Source of the DNA: JAWWAH01 sp033721415 | GTDB lineage: Bacteria; Patescibacteriota; Minisyncoccia; Spechtbacterales; 2-12-FULL-38-22 | Length of the DNA: 9,661 nt | Reading direction: 5' to 3' | Assembly (NCBI GenBank): GCA_033721415.1 | Contig: JAWWAH010000038.1 | Coordinates: 1-9,661 of the forward strand | Shown here: positions 1-5,945 of the stretch, one piece after another | Layout: every line of letters begins with the position of its first letter | Numbering within the stretch: the first letter of the stretch is position 1 | Translations under genes and position numbers: made by a program | The notes under the pieces: model-generated | What the model was told of the DNA's origin: nothing | The model's database searches: none | Seen by the model: only the letters and a program-made list of their open reading frames with translations

Positions 1-247
1 AAGTATCTGTGGAGAATCCAAATAAAATTTTAGCTGTATATTTTTTATCTAAGTCCATATATTCCTTTTGTTTTTTAAGAGTTTCGCCAGTTGGTACAAT
101 CAAAACACCCTCTGCAAGAGGGTCAAGCCTACCCGCATAACCCATTTTTACATTACTGTATTCAGGGTTTATTTCTCTGTATTGCTCTATTGCTTGAAGC
201 GGCGTAAACCCAAGGGGTTTATAGATATTTAAGACATCTTTTATCAT
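1..247 (-). CDS. truB: tRNA pseudouridine synthase TruB, N-terminal part (runs off the left edge)
   Basis: TruB converts U55 in the T-loop of tRNAs to pseudouridine in the cytoplasm. Only the first 82 codons are visible. Seen: KPLGFTP at residues 10-16 (family KPxGxTS), then the catalytic-loop block GYAGRLDPLAEGVL at 36-49 with the catalytic Asp at 42, and KKYTAKILFGFSTDT near the break, matching the family K-x-Y...G..TDT element. Differences from the usual form are Tyr in place of His before the AGxLDP loop, Arg in GRLDP where Thr or Ala is common, and TPLQ in place of TSxx. These suggest a divergent lineage rather than loss of function, since the Asp is kept. The ATG at 247 has no Shine-Dalgarno. 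A TTG two codons upstream (251-253) is an alternative start, 8 bases after a TG-T-TATGAT element. Divergent from the ATPase gene at 307. Confidence 0.88.
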   Translation of the reverse strand, partial: MIKDVLNIYKPLGFTPLQAIEQYREINPEYSNVKMGYAGRLDPLAEGVLIVPTGETLKKQKEYMDLDKKYTAKILFGFSTDT

Positions 248-261
248 AATCAATATGACGC

Positions 262-300
262 ATCATAACAGTTTATTCAAAAAAGTTTAAATGTTATTAT
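262..300. promoter_or_regulatory. Divergent promoter region between truB and the pilus-type ATPase
   Basis: The spacer is only 59 bases. Rightward, TGTTATTAT at 292-300 is an extended -10 (TGn plus TATTAT) ending 6 bases before the ATG at 307; a weak -35 (TTTATT, 272-277) lies 17 bases upstream. The predicted RNA start therefore falls on the start codon, so the mRNA would be leaderless. Leftward, the complement of 262-270 reads TGTTATGAT, a possible extended -10 for truB. In DNA this AT-rich, chance -10 matches are common; the TG extension and the spacing are what make these credible. Confidence 0.4.
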
Positions 301-306
301 ATATAT

Positions 307-1482
307 ATGGCAGAAGAAAAAGAAGTAAGTTATTCTCAAAAAAATTTAATAGATGATATTTTGGTAAACTCTGTTCAGCAGAGAGCTAGTGATGTGCACC
401 TAGATAGAACAGAGCACCATCTAGAAGTTAGATTTAGAATAGACGGCACTTTACAGCTTGTAGATAAACTTCCAATTCATCTTGCCGATGAAATATTTTC
501 TAGAATAAAAGTATTGTCGGAAATAGATATCACAGAAAAGAGAAGACCACAAGATGGTCATTTTGAATTTCGTGCTGGCCCAGAAACATACAATGTTAGA
601 GTTTCAACCCTACCTGCTGCACGGGGAGAAGCAGTTGCCCTTCGTATATTAAATAATAGAGAGATATTATTACCCATCAATGAACTTGGTTTTGATAATA
701 AACAACTGGACTTGTTGTCTTCAGTCATTCATAATCCTAACGGAATAGTTTTAATAACAGGTCCTACGGGATCGGGCAAGACAACGCTTTTGTATTCAGC
801 TTTAAACACATTTAATAAGATAGAAAACAATATAGTTACCATTGAAGATCCTGTAGAAATAAAGTTGGATGGTGCACGCCAAGCACAGACAAATGAAAGT
901 TTAGGTATAACATTTGCTAGCGTTTTGCGCTCTGTTCTAAGGCAAGATCCAGATGTTTTAATGGTTGGGGAAATACGCGACTCTGAGACAGCTCAAATAG
1001 CTTTTCAGGCTGCGCTAGCAGGACGTTTGGTTTATTCTACCTTCCATACGTATGATATGCCATCATTAGTTATTAGGTTTAATGAGATGGGGGTTCCTTT
1101 CAGTGTTATTGCACAAGCAATTGTAGGTGTTATTTCTGCACGTCTTGTTAGAAAGGTGTGTTCTAATTGTAGAGAGCCTTATAATCCAACAAGCGCTGAG
1201 ATTGCTATGTTAAATACAGATCAAGATGTAACAATATATAAAGCAAGGGGATGTGCTGATTGTAAAAATACTGGGTATATTGGCAGGACAGGGATTTTTG
1301 AAATCATTAAACTAAACGAGGACCTTCGTTCAGCAATTGCAGAACAAAAACCATCCTCTGAACTTAAAGCGATGCTCGAAGAACAAAATTTCCAAAGCTT
1401 AAAGGAGTCAGCCTTGCAAAAAGTTCAAGAAGGGGTTACAACATTTGAAGAGATCCATCGCGTATTGGGTCTATATGATTAA
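307..1482 (+). CDS. GspE/PulE/PilB-family secretion or type IV pilus assembly ATPase, short form
   Basis: A hexameric ATPase of the type II secretion/type IV pilus superfamily, which drives pilin polymerisation from the cytoplasmic side of the membrane. Seen in order: an N2-like domain (about 10-115, with ASDVHL at 27-32 and RFRIDG at 42-47); Walker A GPTGSGKT at 152-159; Asp box TIEDPVE at 178-184; Walker B VLMVGEIRD at 217-225; His box GRLVYSTFHTYD at 239-250; and two CxxC pairs (285/288 and 316/319) that form the zinc site of GspE/PilB and are absent from PilT, which argues for assembly rather than retraction. At 391 residues it is much shorter than typical PilB/GspE (about 500-570) because the N-terminal MshEN/N1 domain is missing. 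The His box is unusual: THTY-type, where STLHTND is normal. There is no Shine-Dalgarno and the start looks leaderless. A cyclophilin gene follows after 44 bases, probably cotranscribed. Confidence 0.93.
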   Translation: MAEEKEVSYSQKNLIDDILVNSVQQRASDVHLDRTEHHLEVRFRIDGTLQLVDKLPIHLADEIFSRIKVLSEIDITEKRRPQDGHFEFRAGPETYNVRVSTLPAARGEAVALRILNNREILLPINELGFDNKQLDLLSSVIHNPNGIVLITGPTGSGKTTLLYSALNTFNKIENNIVTIEDPVEIKLDGARQAQTNESLGITFASVLRSVLRQDPDVLMVGEIRDSETAQIAFQAALAGRLVYSTFHTYDMPSLVIRFNEMGVPFSVIAQAIVGVISARLVRKVCSNCREPYNPTSAEIAMLNTDQDVTIYKARGCADCKNTGYIGRTGIFEIIKLNEDLRSAIAEQKPSSELKAMLEEQNFQSLKESALQKVQEGVTTFEEIHRVLGLYD

Positions 1483-1526
1483 TTTTTGTAATCTCATATT
1501 AGTTTATAAGATCAAACTATAAAACC

Positions 1527-2216
1527 ATGAATAAGTATTTAGTATTAGGAGTAGCAGTTGTTGTTATCGCAGGCGCAGCAATTTGGGCACTATATTCGGC
1601 CTCCGAAAATCCTGCTCAAGATAAAATAAATACTCAGCTGTCTAAAAACACCACAGAAGACACTGAGGAAAATAATATGGATATATCATCTAAAACACAT
1701 ACAAGTTCAGAAAATCCAATTGTAACATTAGCTACATCTGAGGGAGATATAAAATTAGAACTTTTCTTAGATAAAATGCCAAAAACTGCAGGAAATTTTG
1801 TTAAGCTTGCAAAAGATGGATTTTATAATGGCACAAAGTTCCACAGAGTTATAAGTGGATTTATGATACAAGGAGGAGATCCTAACACTAAAACAGATAA
1901 TGTAGATATTTATGGAACAGGTGGTCCGGGTTATACAATAGAAGATGAATTTGTCGAAGGATTGTATAATTACAGAGGCACAATATCGATGGCAAACACA
2001 GGAAGGCCAAATTCTGGAGGTAGTCAATTTTTTATTAATTTGGTGGATAATAATTTTCTAGACTTTGATAAGCAACCTCTCCAAAGTAAACACCCCGTTT
2101 TTGGTAGAGTAATTGAAGGTATGGATGTTGTAGACACTATAGCCGAACTTAAAACAAATAACAGTGATTTGCCAGTAGAGCCAGTCATTATACACGAGGT
2201 AATTGTTGAAGAGTAG
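1527..2216 (+). CDS. Membrane-anchored cyclophilin-type peptidyl-prolyl cis-trans isomerase
   Basis: Catalyses cis-trans isomerisation of Xaa-Pro bonds, here most likely outside the cytoplasmic membrane. Residues 4-23 are a hydrophobic helix without a clear signal-peptidase site (signal anchor). A polar linker rich in Asn, Thr and Glu follows (about 25-62), then a cyclophilin domain (about 65-228). Seen: FHRVISGFMIQGGDP (105-119) with the catalytic Arg at 107 and pocket residues Phe112, Met113 and Gln115; GGSQFFIN (164-171) with Phe168; and KHPVFGRV (188-195) with His189. Phe replaces the Trp of human CypA (NFLDF), as is common in bacterial cyclophilins. An internal ATG (residue 51) would give a soluble form, but the preceding in-frame membrane helix supports the 1527 start. 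No Shine-Dalgarno is visible. It probably shares a transcript with the ATPase gene and ends at the 2237-2269 terminator. Its substrate is unknown; a link to pilus proteins is only suggested by position. Confidence 0.93.
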   Translation: MNKYLVLGVAVVVIAGAAIWALYSASENPAQDKINTQLSKNTTEDTEENNMDISSKTHTSSENPIVTLATSEGDIKLELFLDKMPKTAGNFVKLAKDGFYNGTKFHRVISGFMIQGGDPNTKTDNVDIYGTGGPGYTIEDEFVEGLYNYRGTISMANTGRPNSGGSQFFINLVDNNFLDFDKQPLQSKHPVFGRVIEGMDVVDTIAELKTNNSDLPVEPVIIHEVIVEE

Positions 2217-2236
2217 TTCAAGTTTAAAAACCAAAT

Positions 2237-2269
2237 AAAAATAGACCCAGTTTTTGGGTCTATTTTTTC
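2237..2269. terminator. Bidirectional intrinsic terminator
   Basis: A perfect 13-base inverted repeat: left arm 2237-2249 (AAAAATAGACCCA), 5-base loop, right arm 2255-2267 (TGGGTCTATTTTT), with the T run continuing to 2269. The A run on the left and T run on the right let it work in both directions, as suits its place between the stop codons at 2216 (cyclophilin, +) and 2278 (metalloprotease, -). Confidence 0.92.
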
Positions 2270-2277
2270 TGTAAGAA

Positions 2278-3717
2278 CTATAATGCTCGATTTAAATCTT
2301 CCAGTGTTTCAAGGTTTTTAACTGTGAGGATGAATTTTTGCAAAGAAGATGATTTCATCCTGAGATCTATAAGTTTTTCTCCTATTCCATCGTTTGCTGC
2401 TCTGTGGGCTGGATTTGTAGCATAATATCCATAGAATACAAAGTAAGCTTGGTTTAGCTTTCGTATGTAGTGCCCATTTTCCTCAAGCCAATCTCGGCGA
2501 TTATTCATATATTGTTCAGCTTTTTTAACTTCTCCTCTTTCTAAATAATCCTCTACATTTTCTCTAATTTTCTGCAACTCTTCCGCAAGATTTATTTTAT
2601 CAGTAGCTGCTGTGGTAGTTGTCTCATTTTCCGAAGTTTTTATATAAGACTCATAGTATCTTTCCCATATTATATCTCTAAGTTCACCACCTATAATTTT
2701 TGCTGATGTTTCCTCTATGTTGTTCTGCTTTGGTGCATTACTTCTTCCGAGATTCGTAAACATAAAGTAATGGTGAGCCCATTCGTGTGCGATGATTTCA
2801 ATGGCTCGATGCGCACTAGAAGGATTTACCATACTTGGATAGGTAGATATTCCGCCTAATCTTACAACCAAAGAAGAGTATCCTAGTTCGTCAGTAGTCT
2901 TTTCTAGGTCTTCAATTTCTCTAGTGTTTAAATCATTTCTAACATATACTCTTGCTTTTTCGGACAAGCTGTCTCTTTGCGCAATAATAAGAGAGCTAGG
3001 CGGTCTTTCTATCTTGAAACTTGTGCCGGGATAAAAGTGAGAAACCAGCGGAATCTTTGTTGGGATGAAACTTATTCCTTCGCTTATCAATACCTCCTGC
3101 AACTGTTTTTCTATTATATTTTCTACAATTGGCTGAATGATCATCATCTCTTCTTTTATTATGTTTAGTTCAGCTAAGTCTTCTCTCGTTGCTTCTTTTC
3201 GATCCACTTTGTTTAGAAGAGATTTTTCTTCTTTTGCCAGATCAAAGAAATGTAGTACAACTTCAGCCTCTTCCTTTGCGGTAAAGGAAGATTTATTTTC
3301 CCAAAAAATAAGAGTTTCTGCTATTTCTATTGCAGCTTCTCTTCTTTCCCAGGTGGTGATACTGAAGTGGTAATCTCCTGCAAGCTCATCAAAGTTACCA
3401 AGAACTATATTTTCGCCTATGTGCAGTACTGCACTCAGGGCTAAAATACCTATTACCGAAATAGCTAGAAAAAATGCAAAAACTCTCATTATCTTTTCTT
3501 TTAGGAAGTCTAGGGGATTGGATCTGTTTTCGCTTTTTATCCAAAATCCAAAAACCTCTAGTAAAAAAGCAATGGACAACAGGATTAGACTATCAGTAGT
3601 AGAAAATTGAGAGCTAAATATAGCCCCCAGTGCTCCGATGGACAAAATTAATACAAAAATATTACAGACCAAGAGCACAAGAAAATATGGAATCTTTTTG
3701 AACCCTATTTTTTTCAA
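2278..3717 (-). CDS. Three-TM membrane protein with outward-facing HEXXH zinc metallopeptidase domain
   Basis: Predicted zinc peptidase of unknown substrate. Seen: a Lys-rich N-terminus, hydrophobic helices at about 11-34, 42-60 and 78-98, and a basic segment between helices 2 and 3. The positive-inside rule puts the N-terminus in and the C-terminal domain (about 100-479) outside. Zinc motif HEWAH lies at 311-315, with Glu312 as likely catalytic base. NIEETSAKIIGGE at 333-345 offers the third ligand, probably Glu335 or Glu336 (gluzincin pattern; Glu345 is another option). A charged, coiled-coil-like stretch spans about 145-210, and a Thr-rich low-complexity linker about 362-372. LNQAYFVFYGYYA (421-433) recalls the C-terminal helix of the putative aminopeptidase family once called DUF2265; that is a resemblance from memory, not a search. 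The start codon is TTG, chosen because a strong GGAGG site precedes it. Convergent with the cyclophilin gene; monocistronic. Confidence 0.75.
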   Translation of the reverse strand: MKKIGFKKIPYFLVLLVCNIFVLILSIGALGAIFSSQFSTTDSLILLSIAFLLEVFGFWIKSENRSNPLDFLKEKIMRVFAFFLAISVIGILALSAVLHIGENIVLGNFDELAGDYHFSITTWERREAAIEIAETLIFWENKSSFTAKEEAEVVLHFFDLAKEEKSLLNKVDRKEATREDLAELNIIKEEMMIIQPIVENIIEKQLQEVLISEGISFIPTKIPLVSHFYPGTSFKIERPPSSLIIAQRDSLSEKARVYVRNDLNTREIEDLEKTTDELGYSSLVVRLGGISTYPSMVNPSSAHRAIEIIAHEWAHHYFMFTNLGRSNAPKQNNIEETSAKIIGGELRDIIWERYYESYIKTSENETTTTAATDKINLAEELQKIRENVEDYLERGEVKKAEQYMNNRRDWLEENGHYIRKLNQAYFVFYGYYATNPAHRAANDGIGEKLIDLRMKSSSLQKFILTVKNLETLEDLNRAL

Positions 3718-3727
3718 GGTACCCTCC
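3715..3727 (-). promoter_or_regulatory. Shine-Dalgarno site deciding a TTG start
   Basis: The complement of 3723-3727 reads GGAGG (within AAAGGAGGG), 5 bases upstream of TTG at 3717-3715. No ATG lies at a suitable distance in frame, and the Lys-rich N-terminus plus first membrane helix begin right after this TTG. This is one of only two strong Shine-Dalgarno sites in the window. Confidence 0.85.
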
Positions 3728-3793
3728 TTTCTTTACAGTATGTTAAAAGAATGGGTTAGTAAGAATATACTATAAAAACAGACTTTTATATAG

Positions 3794-3822
3794 TTGACAT
3801 TAACTAAATTATGATGTATAAT
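3794..3822 (+). promoter_or_regulatory. Perfect-consensus housekeeping sigma promoter
   Basis: TTGACA at 3794-3799, a 17-base spacer, and TATAAT at 3817-3822: an exact match to the sigma-70/SigA consensus in both hexamers with optimal spacing. The predicted RNA start is near 3828-3830. The next gene rightward begins only at 4072, so the transcript carries about 240 bases that encode nothing obvious. Such a strong promoter suits either a constitutive small RNA or a leader-controlled operon. Confidence 0.88.
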
Positions 3823-3827
3823 ATATG

Positions 3828-3994
3828 AAATATTAGAACTCGTATTACTTACACATAGGTAATTTTCTTGCACCTCTGTGCGCAGTCTTCATGCTTTGTT
3901 CATGAAAATTTACTAAACTTGATTAATAATCTAGCAACAGATATAGGAAGAGTAATAAGCCTCGGAGATTATCCTATAATTCACTTTAATATTT
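3828..3994 (+). ncRNA. Candidate structured leader or small RNA upstream of the two-component operon
   Basis: Starts where the perfect promoter predicts. Any ATG in it opens only an ORF of a few codons. Possible helices: closing stem AAATATTA (3828-3835) with TAATATTT (3987-3994); hairpin GCAC-CTCT-GTGC (3870-3881); hairpin TTCATG (3888-3893) with CATGAA (3901-3906); TATTACT (3843-3849) with AGTAATA (3951-3957); and TATAGGA (3942-3948) with TCCTATA (3972-3978). The last two cannot coexist in a simple nested fold, so the RNA may have alternative structures, or one pairing is chance. No T-run terminator follows, which favours a leader read into the response regulator. The length and closing stem would also allow a 6S-like RNA, but I cannot assign a known family. 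Confidence 0.35.
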
Positions 3995-4041
3995 AATCAA
4001 AAAACAATAACATATCAGTAATTATTCTCTTTATTCTTATA

Positions 4042-4070
4042 TTGCAGTAGGGTTAAAGAGAAAATATAAT
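4042..4070 (+). promoter_or_regulatory. Second promoter-like element abutting the response regulator start
   Basis: TTGCAG (4042-4047), 17 bases, TATAAT (4065-4070), ending one base before the ATG at 4072. A normal start 6-8 bases past the -10 would fall inside codons 2-3 and lose the initiator, so this may be a chance AT-rich match or a site where RNA polymerase pauses or is titrated. No Shine-Dalgarno of normal strength precedes the ATG. Confidence 0.3.
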
Positions 4071-4071
4071 C

Positions 4072-4752
4072 ATGAGAATTTTAGTTATAGAAGATGAAAA
4101 AAAACTTGCCCAGACCCTAAAAAAGGGCCTTGAAAAAGATGGGCACGCTGTTGATTATGTTCTAGATGGTCAAAGCGGATTTCAGAGAATTAAGCTTTAC
4201 GAAAGTGAATATGATTTAGTAATTTTAGATCTTATGTTGCCTGAAAAAAGCGGGGAAGAGGTTTGCAAAGAGGTACGAGAAGAGGGGATTAAGATACCAA
4301 TATTGATATTGTCCGCAAAAGGCATGGTAGAAAACAAAATAGAACTACTGGATATGGGAGCAGATGATTACCTCGTAAAGCCCTTTTCTTTTGACGAGCT
4401 CAAGGCTCGTGTTAATGCATTGCTTCGTCGCCCAGAAGAATCAATCCCAACAAAGTTACAAGTAAAAAATATAACTCTTAACCCAGCTAAAAGAAAAGCT
4501 TATATAAACGACGAAGAGGTGCACTTAACGCTAAAAGAGTTTGTTTTACTTGAGTATTTAATGCGTTCAAAAGGTAGAGTTCTAACTCGCGAACAAATCC
4601 ACGACCACTTATGGGATTTTGCAAATGATTCATTTAGTAACGTAGTTGATGTGCATATTAAGAATTTAAGAAAAAAAATTGACGATGACAGCCAAGATCC
4701 CAAAATTCTTGAAACAGTACGCGGAGTTGGTTACAGGATTAAAGAGGAGTAA
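4072..4752 (+). CDS. OmpR/PhoB-class two-component response regulator
   Basis: A cytoplasmic DNA-binding regulator switched on by phosphorylation from its kinase, encoded immediately downstream. Receiver domain 1-118: acidic pocket Glu7/Asp8, phospho-acceptor Asp53 in LVILDLMLPEKSG, switch Ser81 (ILSAKG), Tyr100 and conserved Lys103 in DDYLVKPF. Winged-helix effector domain about 128-226 with LTLKEFVLLEYLM (152-164), the loop and recognition-helix region TREQIHDHLWD (172-182), NVVDVHIKNLRKKI (190-203) and the terminal ETVRGVGYRIKE wing. Its 226 residues are typical of the class. The ATG is fixed by the canonical first strand (MRILVIEDE). It is transcribed from the strong promoter at 3794 through a long leader. 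The kinase gene overlaps its 3' end. OmpR-class regulators often control their own operon, so the spacer may hold binding sites, but I saw no clear tandem repeat there. Confidence 0.95.
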   Translation: MRILVIEDEKKLAQTLKKGLEKDGHAVDYVLDGQSGFQRIKLYESEYDLVILDLMLPEKSGEEVCKEVREEGIKIPILILSAKGMVENKIELLDMGADDYLVKPFSFDELKARVNALLRRPEESIPTKLQVKNITLNPAKRKAYINDEEVHLTLKEFVLLEYLMRSKGRVLTREQIHDHLWDFANDSFSNVVDVHIKNLRKKIDDDSQDPKILETVRGVGYRIKEE

Positions 4753-5704
4753 CTTTTTTCTCTGGACCAAGATAAAGATATCATTGCTCTTTGTCTTGGT
4801 CTTAGCTGTTTTTTACGGCGCTACGTATTTGCAATTTATGTACTCAACCATATGGGTTGAGTTAGTTGCATATGGGCTTTTGGGTATTTCGGTAGTACTA
4901 TCCGTGAAAATTGCTTTACGGGAAATAAAAAGAGGAATGGAGGCACAAAAACGATTCATTTCCTCAGCTTCTCATGAGTTAAAAACCCCACTTTCAATAT
5001 TAAAAGCCAATTCAGAACTCGCATTAATGGATAGTGAGACTATTTCCAAAAAAGAGCTTTTGGAAGTTATAGAGAGCAACATAGAAGAGGTAAATAGAAT
5101 GAATGAGGTGATTGTATTATTGTTGCATGCAGAAGAAAATTTTGTAGATACAACAAGAAAAACTATTTTAACAAAAGAAATCGATCTTTCAAACTTAATT
5201 TACGAAGTTGCTTCAAGCTCTATAAAATACGCAAACGATAAAAGAATCAATATGGATATACGCCTAAGAAAGTCCCTTTTTGTTATAGGTAATATATCAA
5301 AATTAAGAGGTATTATTTATGGTGTTTTACATAATGCGATTACATATACGCCAGAGGATGGTCATATTTCTGTATCCTTAGTATATGGTGATGATAAAGG
5401 CTCAGCTAAACTCATAGTGAAAGATAATGGAGTTGGTATTCCTGATGAGGATTTACCACACATCTTTGACCCTTTTTATAGAACAAAACATGTTGAAAAG
5501 ATAGGTCATCGCGGTGATGGTGGCGGACATTTTGGTTTAGGGTTAACAACAGTCAAAAGAGCTGTGCAGGACCATGGTGGATCTATCAACATAATAAGCT
5601 CTCTGGACAACGGTACAGAAGTTCGGATAACCTTGCCAATTATCGCAGAAAAAAGTAAAAGACAAGAAGGTGAAGAGGTTTCATATAAAATTCATTCTAC
5701 ATAG
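4685..5704 (+). CDS. Membrane histidine kinase without a sensor domain
   Basis: Autophosphorylates on His and passes the phosphate to the regulator upstream. Numbered from the ATG at 4685: TM1 about 31-50, a loop of only a few residues, TM2 about 57-78, then an H-box RFISSASHELKTPLS with His97, an N-box LHNAITYTPEDG (Asn217), G1 DNGVGIP (Asp247), F-box HIFDPFYR (259-266), a Gly-rich insert, and G2 HFGLGLTTVK. There is no HAMP, PAS or extracytoplasmic domain, so signals must be sensed in the membrane or through a partner. The start is uncertain. The ATG overlaps the regulator by 68 bases, with TTG at 4679, 4709 or 4727 as alternatives. A GAGGAG at 4744-4749 sits at the regulator stop but has no usable start codon just after it in this frame. 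At least residues KRSNFFLWTKIK before TM1 seem needed for topology, so the start lies upstream of 4740. Confidence 0.92.
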   Translation: MTAKIPKFLKQYAELVTGLKRSNFFLWTKIKISLLFVLVLAVFYGATYLQFMYSTIWVELVAYGLLGISVVLSVKIALREIKRGMEAQKRFISSASHELKTPLSILKANSELALMDSETISKKELLEVIESNIEEVNRMNEVIVLLLHAEENFVDTTRKTILTKEIDLSNLIYEVASSSIKYANDKRINMDIRLRKSLFVIGNISKLRGIIYGVLHNAITYTPEDGHISVSLVYGDDKGSAKLIVKDNGVGIPDEDLPHIFDPFYRTKHVEKIGHRGDGGGHFGLGLTTVKRAVQDHGGSINIISSLDNGTEVRITLPIIAEKSKRQEGEEVSYKIHST

Positions 5705-5739
5705 TATATAACTAATTTAATAATAGCTCTTTAAATTAA

Positions 5740-5817
5740 TGTGGATGTATCAGACCACCTAATGGCGGTTCCGTTAAACACTCGAGGCTAGGGGGTTGAA
5801 ACCTTAAGGCATTCACA
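5740..5817 (+). ncRNA. Candidate three-helix structured RNA downstream of the kinase
   Basis: Not part of any gene. P1: TGTGGATG (5740-5747) with CATTCACA (5810-5817), 8 pairs including one G-U. P2: ACCACC (5754-5759), loop TAAT, GGCGGT (5764-5769), one A-C mismatch. P3: GGGGT (5792-5796), loop TGAA, ACCTT (5801-5805) with two G-U pairs. Wobbles in P1 and P3 pair only in the rightward RNA; P2 would pair better in the leftward one, so the strand is favoured but not settled. It is more GC-rich than the surrounding spacer. It lacks a T-arm, so it is not a tRNA, and I recognise no riboswitch or ribozyme core. No coding gene follows on this strand, so it would be a 3'-UTR-derived or stand-alone RNA. 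Confidence 0.35.
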
Positions 5818-5850
5818 CATATAGGATACGTAAGTTGTATTTCTTGTAAG

Positions 5851-5871
5851 GCATTTTTATAGCAAAAATGC
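5851..5871. other. Perfect 8-bp hairpin in the kinase/channel spacer
   Basis: GCATTTTT (5851-5858), loop ATAGC, AAAAATGC (5864-5871). No T run follows on the + strand, so it is not a standard terminator. It could end or stabilise the putative RNA at 5740-5817, whose 3' boundary is otherwise undefined. Confidence 0.4.
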
Positions 5872-5888
5872 AATGCAAACGAAAACAG

Positions 5889-5932
5889 GCAAACTAAAAC
5901 AGCACCTAAATTTAGGCGCTGTTTTAGTTTGC
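5889..5932. terminator. Long inverted-repeat terminator between kinase and channel genes
   Basis: Two 22-base arms (5889-5910 and 5911-5932) are complementary except at 5904/5917, with the centre CCTAAATTTAGG. In a rightward RNA that position is an A-C mismatch; in a leftward RNA it is a U-G wobble, so the stem is continuous only for the channel transcript, whose stop codon is at 5946. T-rich arms (GTTTTAGTTT) supply the U-rich side in both directions. It probably ends both convergent units, with the channel gene as main client. Confidence 0.75.
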
Positions 5933-5945
5933 TTTGGTGTTGATT

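Noticed and set aside
1767..2221. Minus-strand open frames inside the cyclophilin gene
   Set aside because: They are shadows opposite a gene with intact catalytic motifs, have no ribosome sites and no protein-like composition.
2977..3610. Plus-strand open frames opposite the metalloprotease gene
   Set aside because: They are antisense to a continuous 479-codon frame with clear motifs, show low-complexity Ser/Phe-rich products and have no initiation signals.
2278..3717. Site-2 protease or HtpX identity for the HEXXH protein
   Set aside because: The HEWAH motif is in the soluble domain about 210 residues after the last membrane helix, not in or next to a membrane helix, and the second motifs of those families (NxxPxxxxDG, or the HtpX arrangement) are absent.
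3828..3994. Assignment of the leader as 6S RNA
   Set aside because: A CTCGGAGATT string resembles the 3' end of E. coli 6S and the ends can pair, but the central bubble and long hairpin are not clear. Left as an unclassified candidate.
4679..4684. TTG at 4679 as kinase start
   Set aside because: It adds only two residues to the ATG at 4685, has no ribosome-binding site, and ATG is the better codon. It cannot be strictly excluded.
5740..5817. tRNA gene in the kinase/channel spacer
   Set aside because: Length and closing stem are tRNA-like, but there is no T-arm with a GGTTCRAATCC-type loop next to the acceptor, no proper D-arm and no anticodon arm on either strand.
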